A stretch of 64,000 bases of DNA, from NCBI GenBank assembly GCA_017626035.1, contig JAGAJR010000027.1, forward strand, positions 1 to 64,000, in the 5' to 3' direction. Position numbers and translations under genes: made by a program. Within the stretch, counting starts at the first letter, position 1. Every line of letters begins with the position of its first letter. Source of the DNA: Alphaproteobacteria bacterium. Lineage in GTDB: Bacteria > Pseudomonadota > Alphaproteobacteria > RF32 > CAG-239. Of the stretch, positions 51,375-60,864 are shown one piece after another. Below the pieces are notes generated by a model. The model did no database searches and was not told the origin of the DNA. It saw only the letters and a list, made by a program, of their open reading frames with translations.

Positions 51375-52847
51375 ATGACTGAAGAGACTAATATTCACCG
51401 TGAATCCAGATTGGCAAAACTGAAAACTTTGCAGGAAAAAGGATATAATCCGTATCCGTATAAATTTGTGCCGAATGCTTATGCTGCGGATTTGCAGGAA
51501 AAATATAAAGATTTGGAAGCCGGTGCCGACACTGAAGACCGCGTAACCGTTGCCGGCCGTGCCATGGCTGTCCGCAACAGCGGAATGTTTATTGATTTGA
51601 AGGACGTCAGCGGCAAAATTCAAGTTTTCTGCCATAAAAACCACTTGAACGAGGAAGAACTGGAACGCCTGAAATGTCTTGACGTCGGAGATATGGTCGG
51701 TGTCAGCGGTTATGTCCGCAGAACGCCGAGAGGCGAACTCTCCATTGCTGCCGAAAAATTTGACATTATCGCCAAGTCTTTGCAGCCGCTGCCGGAAAAA
51801 TTCCACGGATTGACGGATGTTGAAGCCCGTTATCGCCAACGTTATGTTGACTTTATTATGAATGATGACAGCCGTGAAATTTTCAAAAAACGCTGCCAGA
51901 TTACTTCCGCAATCAGACGTTATTTTGAAGAACATAACTTTTTGGAAGTTGAAACGCCGATGCTGCACCCGATTATGGGCGGTGCAAATGCCAAACCGTT
52001 TATTACGCACCATAATACCTTGGATACGGATTTGTATCTGCGTATTGCTCCGGAACTTTACCTGAAAAAACTGGTTGTCGGCGGCTTTGATCGTGTGTTT
52101 GAAATCGGACGTAACTTCCGCAACGAGGGAATTGACAAGAGCCATAACCCGGAATTTACCGCTTTGGAAGCTTATCAGGCTTATGCCGACTATAACGATA
52201 TGGCTGAGTTAATTCCGTCATTGCTGGCTTATGTCGCCGAAAAAGTTCTGGGAACAACCGTTCTGAATGTTAACGGAGAAGAAATCGACCTCTCCAAACC
52301 TTTTGTTAAAAAATCCATGATTGAGCTGGTTAAAGAATATACCGGAGCCGACTTTATGACTGTTGATACGCTGGAAGAAGCCCAGGCCTTGGCTAAATCT
52401 GTCGGGGTAGATGCTTCTGACTGCATTTCCTGGGGAAAGGTTATTTCCGAAGTGTTCGACGAGAAAGTCGAAGCCAAACTCATTCAGCCGACATTGGTAA
52501 TGGATATGCCGCGAGATATTTCTCCTTTGGCAAAAACGCACCGTTCCAATCCGCGTTTGGTTGAGCATTTTGACGCTTATGTTGCCGGAATGGAAATGGG
52601 ATGTGCTTATTCCGAATTGTCCAATCCTCTGGAGCAGAGAGAACGCTTTGAAGCTCAAGGAGCCGATCGTGAAGCCGGAGATGACGAAGCCCAGATGATG
52701 GATGAAGACTTCATCAATGCTCTGGAAAACGGTTTTCCTCCGACCGGCGGAATGGGAATGGGTATCGACCGTTTGGCAATCTTGCTGACCGGTTCGGCAA
52801 CTATTCGTGATGTAATTGCATTTCCGACCCTGCGTAAAAGAGATTAG
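51375..52847 (+). CDS. lysS: Lysyl-tRNA synthetase, class II
   Basis: Charges tRNA-Lys. About 490 residues: an N-terminal OB-fold anticodon domain ([22 protein letters not shown]), motif 1 in [14 protein letters not shown], motif 2 in [21 protein letters not shown], motif 3 in [20 protein letters not shown]. The ATG at 51375 begins [12 protein letters not shown] as in the family; a TTG at 51360 is the only upstream alternative. It is followed within three bases by the YibQ-type gene. Confidence 0.96.
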   Translation: MTEETNIHRESRLAKLKTLQEKGYNPYPYKFVPNAYAADLQEKYKDLEAGADTEDRVTVAGRAMAVRNSGMFIDLKDVSGKIQVFCHKNHLNEEELERLKCLDVGDMVGVSGYVRRTPRGELSIAAEKFDIIAKSLQPLPEKFHGLTDVEARYRQRYVDFIMNDDSREIFKKRCQITSAIRRYFEEHNFLEVETPMLHPIMGGANAKPFITHHNTLDTDLYLRIAPELYLKKLVVGGFDRVFEIGRNFRNEGIDKSHNPEFTALEAYQAYADYNDMAELIPSLLAYVAEKVLGTTVLNVNGEEIDLSKPFVKKSMIELVKEYTGADFMTVDTLEEAQALAKSVGVDASDCISWGKVISEVFDEKVEAKLIQPTLVMDMPRDISPLAKTHRSNPRLVEHFDAYVAGMEMGCAYSELSNPLEQRERFEAQGADREAGDDEAQMMDEDFINALENGFPPTGGMGMGIDRLAILLTGSATIRDVIAFPTLRKRD

Positions 52848-52849
52848 CC

Positions 52850-54136
52850 TTGTCGGCAAAGAAAAAGCAGAAACAGAAAAAACACCGCCTCCGGCGGCAA
52901 ATGAAGCCGTTTTTCAAAAATGGCAAGTATCTGTTTGCTGCTTTTTCTTTATTTTATTTGTTTTTGGTTTTTGGGCTTAACTCGGATATTTCCCGACCGG
53001 ATGTCAAAACCAGTTTTCAGCAGAACCTTGAATATATTGCGGCAAGGGAAACTATCCCGGCCGAGTTGCTGAAATGTTATCCGACGGCAGGGGAGGCGGC
53101 TGTCGAGCAAGTGTCTGAAAAAGATGCCGAGTTTATTGCCCAGGCTCTTGATGTTGAAGAAGACGCAACCGATATTGTCTACCGTTTGTCTGAAAAAATG
53201 CGGGAAGATGTGTCAACCGTTTTGCCTGAGTGCCAATCGGAATTATTTGAAAAACTCCCGCAGATAAATCAAATTTCCGTTCCGGAGCCGGAAGAGGCGG
53301 AATATTCCGAATATGAAGAGGAATTGCCTCAGAATGTCATTGATGACTTTTGGGAAAAAGACCATACTCAGGAAGCCGGTTACCGGATTAACCTGAATCA
53401 TAAAAACATTAAGGAAATTGAAGTTTTAGTAAAGCATAAGCCGGTTTATTTCGGAAGCAGGCCGCTGATTGCCGTGGTAATTGACGATATGGGAATTAAC
53501 CGCAAAAGAACTAAAGACATCAGTTCCCTGCAAGCTCCGTTAACCTCTTCTTTTCTGACTTATGGACGCTCTTTGCACGAACAGGTTGACGAAGCCTTTG
53601 CCGCCGGACATGAGATTATGATACATGTTCCCATGGAGCCGAAAAAAGCGTCTAATCTGGCTCCGGATACCTTGACCGTGCAAATGGACGAAGCGGAAAT
53701 CAAATCCGGATTAAATAGGATGTTATCTCTTTTTAACAATGTTAAAGGAATTAACAATCACATGGGCAGCCGCTTTACGGAAGACCGTGAGCGGATGGGA
53801 TATGTAATGGATATCTTGAGCGAAAACAATCTGTTCTTTTTGGATTCAAAAACTTCTGCCCGTTCGGTGGGTAAAGATGTTGCCCGCCAAAACGGAGTCG
53901 ACTATGTGCACCGCCATGTCTTTCTGGATAACGAAAATAAATTGGACTATATCATAAAACAACTGGAAATAACCGAAAAAATCGCAAAAAAGAACGGCTA
54001 TGCCGTAGCTATCGGCCATCCGAAAAGCCAGACTTTTGAAGCTCTGAAATTATGGCTGCCGACGTTAGATGACAAAAATGTCCGTTTGGTGCATCTGAGT
54101 AAAATTGTGAACTTGTTGAATCCTCAGGAAAAATAA
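52850..54136 (+). CDS. YibQ-type divergent polysaccharide deacetylase
   Basis: 428 residues: basic N-terminus (SAKKKQKQKKHRLRRQ), membrane helix (about 28-45), variable acidic part (about 60-190), then the DUF610 domain with IAVVIDDMGINRKRT, LTSSFLTYG, HEIMIHVPMEP, NNHMGSRFT and AVAIGHPKSQTFEAL. The NodB-like metal residues Asp-Asp and His are present. The start is probably the TTG three bases after lysS; an ATG at 52901 would omit the basic leader. The substrate is likely an envelope polysaccharide. Confidence 0.82.
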   Translation: MSAKKKQKQKKHRLRRQMKPFFKNGKYLFAAFSLFYLFLVFGLNSDISRPDVKTSFQQNLEYIAARETIPAELLKCYPTAGEAAVEQVSEKDAEFIAQALDVEEDATDIVYRLSEKMREDVSTVLPECQSELFEKLPQINQISVPEPEEAEYSEYEEELPQNVIDDFWEKDHTQEAGYRINLNHKNIKEIEVLVKHKPVYFGSRPLIAVVIDDMGINRKRTKDISSLQAPLTSSFLTYGRSLHEQVDEAFAAGHEIMIHVPMEPKKASNLAPDTLTVQMDEAEIKSGLNRMLSLFNNVKGINNHMGSRFTEDRERMGYVMDILSENNLFFLDSKTSARSVGKDVARQNGVDYVHRHVFLDNENKLDYIIKQLEITEKIAKKNGYAVAIGHPKSQTFEALKLWLPTLDDKNVRLVHLSKIVNLLNPQEK

Positions 54137-54165
54137 AATATTTTGACAAATTAGCCAAAATACTC

Positions 54166-54193
54166 TTGCAAAATAGAAAAAATGTGCTAAAGT
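54166..54193 (+). promoter_or_regulatory. Possible promoter for the lipoprotein at 54275
   Basis: -35 TTGCAA, 16-base spacer, -10 TAAAGT, in an AT-rich gap of 138 bases. Confidence 0.4.
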
Positions 54194-54274
54194 TATCTTT
54201 AATATTTGATAGCTTTATAGATTTATTTTGAGTTTTTTTAACATATTTTTTTATTTTAAACTTAATCTTAGCTT

Positions 54275-54979
54275 ATGAAAAAGGTTGTTTTTGCTGCTTT
54301 TATGGCAGTTGCGGTTTTACTGACTGCAAGTTGTGGAAAGACTTCCGGTACTAACGGAAGCAGTGTGGAAGAGACAGCGGTTCAGGGAACCAAGTACACA
54401 ATCACCAAGGAGATTACCTCTGATAAAGCCAAGTATGGTGTAAAGGTCGGCAATACTCAGACGATTGAAAATTCCTACGAAAGTATGACCTATTTTCACG
54501 GATTTTTTATCGCGAATAATGTAAGCGATCTTGGAGGAACAATCTTATCTGAAAGAGTACTTTTGGATCCTAAAAACGGGAAAACTGTTATGACCAGCGA
54601 TACGATAACCTACTGTGAAGAAGGTTATTTCATCGGGAAAACGAGAGACAAGACGGACGTCTATTTCCCGGAAACCGGAGTTGGATTCTACGCTTTGGAT
54701 GGTTATGCCATATCCGGCAATGTTATTCTGGCGAAAGGATATGAAGATTGGGGAGCTTATACGACTTCCAATGACACAATCCTTGGTCCCCATTACAAGC
54801 AGATTATCTTGCTTGAAAAGGGAAAAGAACGACAGTATCTCATTCAAGAAGACGGTGTCTGGCTTAGATTAAACGCACAAGGGGAGGCAATAGCCCAAGT
54901 ATCTGCCGCCGAAATGAAAAAGCTGAAGAAGCAAGGCGGATGGCAGAAAGATGCGGGAGCTTTTGTTTTGAAAAAGTAA
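54275..54979 (+). CDS. Lipoprotein, unknown
   Basis: 234 residues with signal MKKVVFAAFMAVAVLLTASC (Cys20 as lipid site), a short Gly/Ser/Thr linker, and a beta-rich domain with repeated aromatic strands (YESMTYFHGFFIANN, GYFIGKTRDKTDVYF, GVGFYALDGYAISGN) that looks like a WG-repeat or beta-propeller-like fold. No family assigned. No ribosome site is clear. Monocistronic, followed by a terminator. Confidence 0.7.
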   Translation: MKKVVFAAFMAVAVLLTASCGKTSGTNGSSVEETAVQGTKYTITKEITSDKAKYGVKVGNTQTIENSYESMTYFHGFFIANNVSDLGGTILSERVLLDPKNGKTVMTSDTITYCEEGYFIGKTRDKTDVYFPETGVGFYALDGYAISGNVILAKGYEDWGAYTTSNDTILGPHYKQIILLEKGKERQYLIQEDGVWLRLNAQGEAIAQVSAAEMKKLKKQGGWQKDAGAFVLKK

Positions 54980-54996
54980 AGCACTCTCTGAATCAT

Positions 54997-55040
54997 AAAA
55001 GAAATCCCTGCAAGCTTCCGGCTTGTCAGGGATTTCTTTT
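54997..55040. terminator. Terminator between the lipoprotein and phosphatase genes
   Basis: AAAAGAAATCCCTG/CAGGGATTTCTTTT with an inner CAAGC/GCTTG stem; symmetric, serves both sides. Confidence 0.8.
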
Positions 55041-55071
55041 ATTGTATAAAACATAGTCAAATTATAGATAT

Positions 55072-57414
55072 TTACTTGATTTTTATTTCGATTTTTAGAA
55101 TATTCTTACCGTTTTCACGAGAATACATTATTGAATCTGCCATTTTTTTTGCAATAAATATGCCTAATCCCCCGATAGGACGTTCTTGGAGCGGTTGAAA
55201 AATATCAGGATCCCGATGTTCAATCGGGTTATACGGCTTGCCTTTATCCATGAACTTCAAGCTGTATGTGCCTTTGTATAATTCGGTTTTGATATGGACT
55301 TCTCCCCCATTTTCATAAGCGTATAAAGCAATATTTGAAAACAATTCTTCAGTAGCGACAATTATTTTTGTTCTGATGTCTTTGGAAATCTCTTTTTGCA
55401 TCATGTCCTGCTCAATAAAATCCAAAACAATCCCAAGTTTTCTGACATCTGCTTCAATAGTCAGGGATTCTGAATCTTGTCCGCGATAATGGAATGCCAA
55501 CATTGTGATATCATCAGATTGAGGCGAGTTTTGACTAAAGTCCTTGATGTCGGATATAATGGTGTTGATAAGTTCGGTCGGAGAACCGGAGTATTGTCGC
55601 AAAACATTTTGCAGGCGTTCTTCTCCGTAAAATTGTCTTTCATTGTTTTCCGCTTCGGTTATGCCGTCTGTATAGAGAAAAACGCAACTGTTGGGCAAGA
55701 GTTTTATTTTTTCGGTTTTATAAGAAGTTCCTTCTTTTACCCCTAAAATAAAATTTGGTTTTGGGGTGATTTTTTTGCATTTTTGATTGGCAATTAAAAA
55801 AGGCGGCAAATGTCCGGCGTTAACATATTCCATGACACCGGTTTTGAGGTTGATAATGGCTAAAAAGGCAGATACGAACATACACATACTGTTGCCTTCA
55901 CATAATGCGTTGTTTACCTGTTCAAACAATTTAGCCACGGAAGAGGTGTGTTGTGCCGTATGTTTTATCACTTCTTTTGCTCGCATCATATATAATGCCG
56001 CGGAAATACCTTTCCCCGAAACATCGGCAATGACAATGGCAATTCGGTTTTTGCTCAAGAAGAAAAAGTCATAAAAATCTCCGCCGATTTGTTTTGCCGG
56101 AATCATCAAGGCATTCAGCTGAAATTCTTTTTGTTCCGGAAAATCAAGAGACAGGGCTGAGAGTTGAATTTTTTTTGCAATATCCAACTCGCTCAAAACT
56201 TTTTGTTTTTCGGAAATTTCCGCCTTTTCTTTATCAATATATGTCAGAAGGTTTGTCCGCATGTTATGAAAAGCGGTGGATAAGGTTCCTATTTCGTCAT
56301 CAGAACATGTTTCTGATACAATTTCAGAGAAATCTCCTTTACCATATTGGGTCGCTATTTTGGCGATTTTTAACAATGGACGAATGGAATAATAACAAAT
56401 TTTATTGATTAAAAGTAATAAGAGCAGTATGACGGCAATTACGGAAACAACAATCATAATCTGCAGATCATATACCGGTTTAAATAATTCTTTATAAGAA
56501 AAAATTAAACAAACCCCCCAATTAAGATGAGGTACCGGAGCATAAAAGGAAATAGTCGGCTCCGGATAAATAGATGAGTAGGGGAGCTGCATTTGCCCGG
56601 ACTGTCCGGAAAGCACTTTTTTTCCGATTTGGGAAAGTTTTGGTAAATTTAAACGGGAGGCAAGCTCATAGATGGTTGTTTTTAAGTTTATTTCAGGGTC
56701 GGGATGGGTAATATACAATCCGGTCTTAGAAATTAATACCAGATTTCCCTCATCCTGAAAAGGTGATTGTTCAATATGTTGAAGAATATCCTGTAAACCA
56801 ATGGAAATAGAAACCAGTCCGCTGAAAACGTTTTCTCCCTGAAATTTAAACGGCAGAATACAAGAAATAACCATCCTTTTATCTGGAGTAACGGGGCTGA
56901 TGTAAGGTTCTGACCAAAAAATTTTTTCATCATTGTCAGCACCTTTCAATTGAGGATATATCCCGTAAAAATCATTGATTTTTTCTTTATTAAAGAAAAA
57001 AGATTTATCCTGAGCAAATGAGGAATATAATGTTCCTGAAGAGGAATTGGAAGAAGAAAAAGTATAAACTGCGGCATGAGATAAATCTAGACCTGAATTG
57101 TAAACGGTTTTAATTGTGGATTTAAGAGCAATTTCTATTGAGTTGCCATCATCTGCGTCAAGCTGTTGCAAAGTGTTTCTCAAACCTCTGACAGCTTGTT
57201 CCGTTTCCAAAACCAAATGGTTAATATTGCTAACGGCAGCGTGAATGGAATGAGCAGAATGTTCCAAAATCTGCTCTTCTATAATCATTTTAGAACGGGA
57301 AGAGACAATGCTTAAAAGCAACACCACGCCTAAAAGAACGCCGGCCAAAACACCGAGGCTCAATTTAAAAACCAGAGATTGCTTTCCAAACCACTTTTTA
57401 CCGAAACAATTCAT
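55072..57414 (-). CDS. Membrane sensor PP2C (SpoIIE/RsbU-type) phosphatase with anti-sigma-like kinase domain
   Basis: 780 residues. TM1 (about 17-38), periplasmic Cache sensor (about 45-300), TM2 (about 322-343), HAMP (about 345-400), coiled coil, SpoIIE PP2C phosphatase (about 425-640: PAKQIGGDFYDFF, VIADVSGKGISAAL, NAGHLPPFLI, LYTDGITEA, SDDITML), and a C-terminal HATPase_c_2 domain (about 650-780: ATEELFSNIALYA, FMDKGKPYNP, GGLGIFIAKKMAD). It can in principle both phosphorylate and dephosphorylate a STAS protein. It overlaps the STAS gene by one base. Confidence 0.9.
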   Translation of the reverse strand: MNCFGKKWFGKQSLVFKLSLGVLAGVLLGVVLLLSIVSSRSKMIIEEQILEHSAHSIHAAVSNINHLVLETEQAVRGLRNTLQQLDADDGNSIEIALKSTIKTVYNSGLDLSHAAVYTFSSSNSSSGTLYSSFAQDKSFFFNKEKINDFYGIYPQLKGADNDEKIFWSEPYISPVTPDKRMVISCILPFKFQGENVFSGLVSISIGLQDILQHIEQSPFQDEGNLVLISKTGLYITHPDPEINLKTTIYELASRLNLPKLSQIGKKVLSGQSGQMQLPYSSIYPEPTISFYAPVPHLNWGVCLIFSYKELFKPVYDLQIMIVVSVIAVILLLLLLINKICYYSIRPLLKIAKIATQYGKGDFSEIVSETCSDDEIGTLSTAFHNMRTNLLTYIDKEKAEISEKQKVLSELDIAKKIQLSALSLDFPEQKEFQLNALMIPAKQIGGDFYDFFFLSKNRIAIVIADVSGKGISAALYMMRAKEVIKHTAQHTSSVAKLFEQVNNALCEGNSMCMFVSAFLAIINLKTGVMEYVNAGHLPPFLIANQKCKKITPKPNFILGVKEGTSYKTEKIKLLPNSCVFLYTDGITEAENNERQFYGEERLQNVLRQYSGSPTELINTIISDIKDFSQNSPQSDDITMLAFHYRGQDSESLTIEADVRKLGIVLDFIEQDMMQKEISKDIRTKIIVATEELFSNIALYAYENGGEVHIKTELYKGTYSLKFMDKGKPYNPIEHRDPDIFQPLQERPIGGLGIFIAKKMADSIMYSRENGKNILKIEIKIK

Positions 57415-57725
57415 TAGGCTTTTTCAACAATATTTTGAAATCCTACAAGATCAAAAATTGATTTGTTAAAATCAGAAACATTAATAATCTTCATGATACC
57501 GCCGCAGGCCTTCATCATTTTTTCATAATATAAAAAGACTCTTAATCCGGAAGAGAAAATATATTCCACATCTTTCAAGTCAAAAATAAGTTCATTTACA
57601 CCGGTTAAATCAATTGCTTTTTCCAGTTCCGGAGATGTGTTTGGGTCAAGCCAGCCGGCTAATGTACATACTAAAATTCCGTTTTGTCTTGTCTGCTCAA
57701 TTTTGATTGTTATTTCTGGTTTCAT
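57414..57725 (-). CDS. STAS-domain anti-sigma factor antagonist
   Basis: 103 residues, one STAS domain: GILVCTLAGWLDPNTSPELEKAI, ELIFDLKDVEYIFSSGLRVFLYYEKMM. The Ser of the FSSGLR loop (about 59) is the normal phosphorylation site. It is the expected substrate of the adjacent SpoIIE/HATPase protein; phosphorylation state would control binding to an unseen partner. No sigma factor or separate RsbW is in the window. Confidence 0.88.
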   Translation of the reverse strand: MKPEITIKIEQTRQNGILVCTLAGWLDPNTSPELEKAIDLTGVNELIFDLKDVEYIFSSGLRVFLYYEKMMKACGGIMKIINVSDFNKSIFDLVGFQNIVEKA

Positions 57726-57877
57726 TACTTACTCCTAATAGTGCAAACACAAATTAAAGGATATAACATCCTCTGTCAATAGTTTCGTATATTGTTCTCT
57801 AAGAGAAAAAAAGCACTTTTTCAGAGGAATTGTTTAGTGCTAATAGTTTCACAACGAATTTCAAAATTAAGAATAGA

Positions 57878-57917
57878 AAAAATCCCAACGATTGCATAAG
57901 CAATTATTGGGATTTTT
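57878..57917 (-). terminator. Terminator of the 257-residue paralogue gene
   Basis: AAAAATCCCA/TGGGATTTTT with an inner ATTGC/GCAAT stem, followed by a T run on the minus strand. Confidence 0.7.
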
Positions 57918-57961
57918 ACGGAATTAGGGGAGACAGTTTTACGCAAAGGTCTTGTTACCGT

Positions 57962-58735
57962 TTAAAAATTGTCATCTCTGACAATTTTCATGTCTTTTAC
58001 CAAGTAAAGAGAAAAATATCTGTCAATCTGCGTTCCCGGACAAGTTATGACGTTTTTGGTTACCTGTTTTGTCACATCAAAACTTAGGATATCCTTATAT
58101 TTATTCTGACACAAAATCGAGAGAGAATCAGCAATCTGTTTTCTTCTCATCGCAGCCAGACTGATATTTAATCTGTCTTTATGGCGAATTATTAATTCAC
58201 ATTCTTCAACGGTAGGATAACGCCATCCGTCTTTAATCTCAGCGGATGTTTTATGTACCGTAAAGTCTGATCCGGCATATTTCAGAAGCGTCATTTTCTC
58301 ATCGGAATAAGATAGGATAATTCCTCTGACTTTTACGCCGGGTATGGCACGGTAATCAGGAAGAATATCACCCGTTGTATAAACGTATCCTCCAATAATC
58401 ATATTTTGAGACGGGGCAATTCGAATTATTCCTTTACTAAACGACGTTATCGAAGGAAATTTGTTGTCCTCTTTCCCATCACTCTTTGCCTGAACTTCTT
58501 CAATATCATTGCCCGAAACAAAATTCAGAGAAGGGCGTTGATTGTCATCTTCCGATAAGTCGGATTTTAGCAAATCCGCTTTTATTTCATCGCCATTTTT
58601 ATAAACGATGCTTAATGTGATATTTTTTATTTCCCCGGTCGCTATCCAGTTTGTAAAAATCTCCAGAGGAGACAACCCCAATCTCTGCACCATATCGTTT
58701 ATCAACATAGTGTCAGTAAAATTTTTTTGTTCCAT
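57962..58735 (-). CDS. Paralogous protein B, with a DUF1566/Lcl-C-like domain
   Basis: 257 residues. N-terminal helical module MEQKNFTDTMLINDMVQRLGLSPLEIFTNW; a middle acidic linker; then a domain with VRGIILSYSDEKMTLL, GWRYPTVEECELIIRHKDRLNISL and an end YFSLYLVKDMKIVR, in which the LPT-x-xE and terminal V-R segments recall the DUF1566/Lcl C-terminal fold. No signal peptide. No clear ribosome site. It aligns without gaps over the first 20 residues to the protein at 58749, so the two arose by duplication. Function unknown. Confidence 0.65.
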   Translation of the reverse strand: MEQKNFTDTMLINDMVQRLGLSPLEIFTNWIATGEIKNITLSIVYKNGDEIKADLLKSDLSEDDNQRPSLNFVSGNDIEEVQAKSDGKEDNKFPSITSFSKGIIRIAPSQNMIIGGYVYTTGDILPDYRAIPGVKVRGIILSYSDEKMTLLKYAGSDFTVHKTSAEIKDGWRYPTVEECELIIRHKDRLNISLAAMRRKQIADSLSILCQNKYKDILSFDVTKQVTKNVITCPGTQIDRYFSLYLVKDMKIVRDDNF

Positions 58736-58748
58736 GTGTGTTTTAATT

Positions 58749-59558
58749 TTAGTTAATACTAATAACTCTTATGCTGAATGAAGCGGATGAAGCGGATTTT
58801 TCCGGTACTTCTCTCGTTATTGCGTTTTCCAGATTAAAAATGCTGGCTGTTAATTTTGAAGCGTCTTTGCTTTGATAAAAAAAGTCTTTTATTTTTTTCA
58901 AATTAATATGCAACTTTAGAAAGGCAGCCTGAAGAATATCTTTATAACAAAATATTACTTCACATTCTTCATAATATGGAAAGCGGCAGGAAGAGGGAAG
59001 TTTTTTCAAAGCCCGTCCATAACCGCAATGCTGTTCGCAAATATTCAGAAGCCACAGCAGATTATCACGTTGATCAAGAAGGATTCCGGCAAAAACAAAA
59101 TGTTGTTTTTGTTTTGCCTCGCGAGATAAGGGAGATTTTCTTATAAAAACCTTGTTTCCCTGCAAATAGGCAAACATACCGCACCTGGTGGATAAGATGG
59201 TTTCAGGAGTAAGTTCAAATGAAGCGTCTGCTTCATCCCAACTTCCTTCAAAAAAATCATTTTTTCCGGTCGATACATCAACGGCAGGGGCTTGCTTCTC
59301 TGTGTCTTTCTGAGAAAATGCGTGGTCTGATACGGAAATTTCGGCAGAATCTGTAACAACACCATCATTTTGTTGTGAAACAATCGGAGCTGTAACACAA
59401 GAAACGGATGTTTTTGCAAAATTTGCATTTTGCACAATGTCAACCAAAGATAAAACGTTATCTTCCAACCAATTCAGTGTAAGAATACTGGGACAAACAT
59501 TTAATCGCTTCATCATTAAAGCAATTAAATCAGAATTAGGCAAATTGTTGTTTTTCAT
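58749..59558 (-). CDS. Paralogous protein A, with a DUF1566/Lcl-C-like domain
   Basis: About 269 residues. It begins MKNNNLPNSDLIALMMKRLNV, then SILTLNWLEDNVLSL, a disordered linker (about 55-115), and a domain with GMFAYLQGNKVFIRKS, AGILLDQRDNLLWLL and CRFPYYEECEVIFCYKDILQAAF. The start is set by gapless alignment with the paralogue at 57962; an ATG ten codons earlier also exists. It and the paralogue are separated by 13 bases. Next on the strand is the STAS/phosphatase pair. Function unknown. Confidence 0.6.
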   Translation of the reverse strand: MKNNNLPNSDLIALMMKRLNVCPSILTLNWLEDNVLSLVDIVQNANFAKTSVSCVTAPIVSQQNDGVVTDSAEISVSDHAFSQKDTEKQAPAVDVSTGKNDFFEGSWDEADASFELTPETILSTRCGMFAYLQGNKVFIRKSPLSREAKQKQHFVFAGILLDQRDNLLWLLNICEQHCGYGRALKKLPSSCRFPYYEECEVIFCYKDILQAAFLKLHINLKKIKDFFYQSKDASKLTASIFNLENAITREVPEKSASSASFSIRVISIN

Positions 59559-59723
59559 ACTAGTAATTTTGATAAAATAATTATACATAATGAACTTTGC
59601 TTTCAGAGGGAATACTCTAAATTTGTCCCCTTGTCAATCTCTTTGGGGATGACAAACTTGTTTATATTGGTGATTTGTATATCGGAAGTATAAGTATCTC
59701 GCCCGAAGCGATGTTGGAATTTA

Positions 59724-59764
59724 ACCACTAAAAAAGCCCTCCTAAAGAGGGCTTTTTTAGTGGT
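59724..59764 (-). terminator. Terminator of tRNA-Glu
   Basis: Eighteen-base perfect arms ACCACTAAAAAAGCCCTC and complement with a five-base loop; the arm begins within the encoded CCA of the tRNA. Confidence 0.85.
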
Positions 59765-59835
59765 GATCCCAACGAGATTCGAACTCGTATCGCCACCGTG
59801 AAAGGGTGGTGTCCTAACCATTAGACGATGGGACC
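59761..59835 (-). tRNA. tRNA-Glu (TTC anticodon)
   Basis: 75 bases: acceptor GGTCCCA/TGGGATC, D arm TCGTCTAATGGTTAGGAC, anticodon stem CCACC/GGTGG around CTTTCAC (anticodon TTC), T loop GTTCGAATC, discriminator A, encoded CCA. Confidence 0.95.
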
Positions 59836-59961
59836 ATTTGTCAGAACAAGGGCATATATATATGGTATTTTTATTTCGGTCAAGCAAAAAATTACGAAAA
59901 TAATATTTTTTTCTTGGTGCCATAAAAAAATAATGTTAAATCTTCTTGGAAAGAGGCAAAC

Positions 59962-60864
59962 ATGCATGATATTTGGAACCCTTGGCACGGATGTGTCAAA
60001 AAAAGCGAAGGCTGCCGCAACTGTTATATGTATTTTCTTGATAAACAAAGAAATCAGGATGGTCGGCGGATTTATAAAGTAAAAAACAATTTTGATTATC
60101 CCCTGCAAAAGAATAAAGACGGACGATATCGGGTTTTGAGCGGGGAACAGCTTCGTGTTTGCATGACATCGGACTTCTTTTTGCAAGAGGCGGATGAGTG
60201 GCGTCCCGATGCCTGGAAAATCATCGGGCAAAGACAGGATGTGATTTTCTTTTTGTTAACCAAACGTCCGGAACGGGTGGCACAATGCCTTCCTCACGAT
60301 TGGGGCGATGGCTGGGAAAATGTCTTTTTTAATGTCAGTTGTGAGAAACAGGCGATGGCCGATGAGCGAATACCGATAATGTTGGGTTTACCGTTTAAAC
60401 ATAAAGGAATTATGGCGGCTCCTTTTATTGGGCCGGTCAGTATAAAGAAATATATTGGTAGCGGACAGATAGAGCAGGTAATTGCCGGGGGAGAGAATTA
60501 TGACGGTTCCCGCTCACTGAATTATGAATGGGTAAAATTTTTGTATGAGGAATGTGTGGACGCGAATATTCGTTTTTGCTTTATTGAAACGGGAACATAT
60601 TTTATTAAGGACGGAAAAACATATCATCTTCCCGATAAGCGTTTGCAAAGCGAAATGGCTTGGAAATCAGGATTGCAGTTTGCCGGAAAAGCATTGGAGT
60701 TTAACTTGGCACAACCGCCTCGGGATGATTTGTTCGGTAATTCTGTTTCATATCAAAAAGTCTGGCGGGAACAATGCAATACCTGTGGCAGCCGATTGAT
60801 ATGCAATGGCTGTTCGCAATGCGGAAACTGTGAAAAAGCAAGCGTTAAAACAACCCGGAAATAA
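59962..60864 (+). CDS. DUF5131-family (phage Gp37/Gp68-like) protein
   Basis: 300 residues. The N-terminus MHDIWNPWHGCVKKSEGCRNCY has the CxxxSxGCxxCY signature of DUF5131, thought to bind an Fe-S cluster in a radical-SAM-like fold. Further conserved parts: LLTKRPERV, NVFFNVSCEKQAMADERI, GIMAAPFIGPV, VIAGGENYDGSR. The C-terminal 30 residues form a separate Cys cluster (CNTCGSRLICNGCSQCGNC). GAGG precedes the ATG. It overlaps fhs tail to tail by 20 bases. Biochemical function unknown. Confidence 0.8.
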   Translation: MHDIWNPWHGCVKKSEGCRNCYMYFLDKQRNQDGRRIYKVKNNFDYPLQKNKDGRYRVLSGEQLRVCMTSDFFLQEADEWRPDAWKIIGQRQDVIFFLLTKRPERVAQCLPHDWGDGWENVFFNVSCEKQAMADERIPIMLGLPFKHKGIMAAPFIGPVSIKKYIGSGQIEQVIAGGENYDGSRSLNYEWVKFLYEECVDANIRFCFIETGTYFIKDGKTYHLPDKRLQSEMAWKSGLQFAGKALEFNLAQPPRDDLFGNSVSYQKVWREQCNTCGSRLICNGCSQCGNCEKASVKTTRK

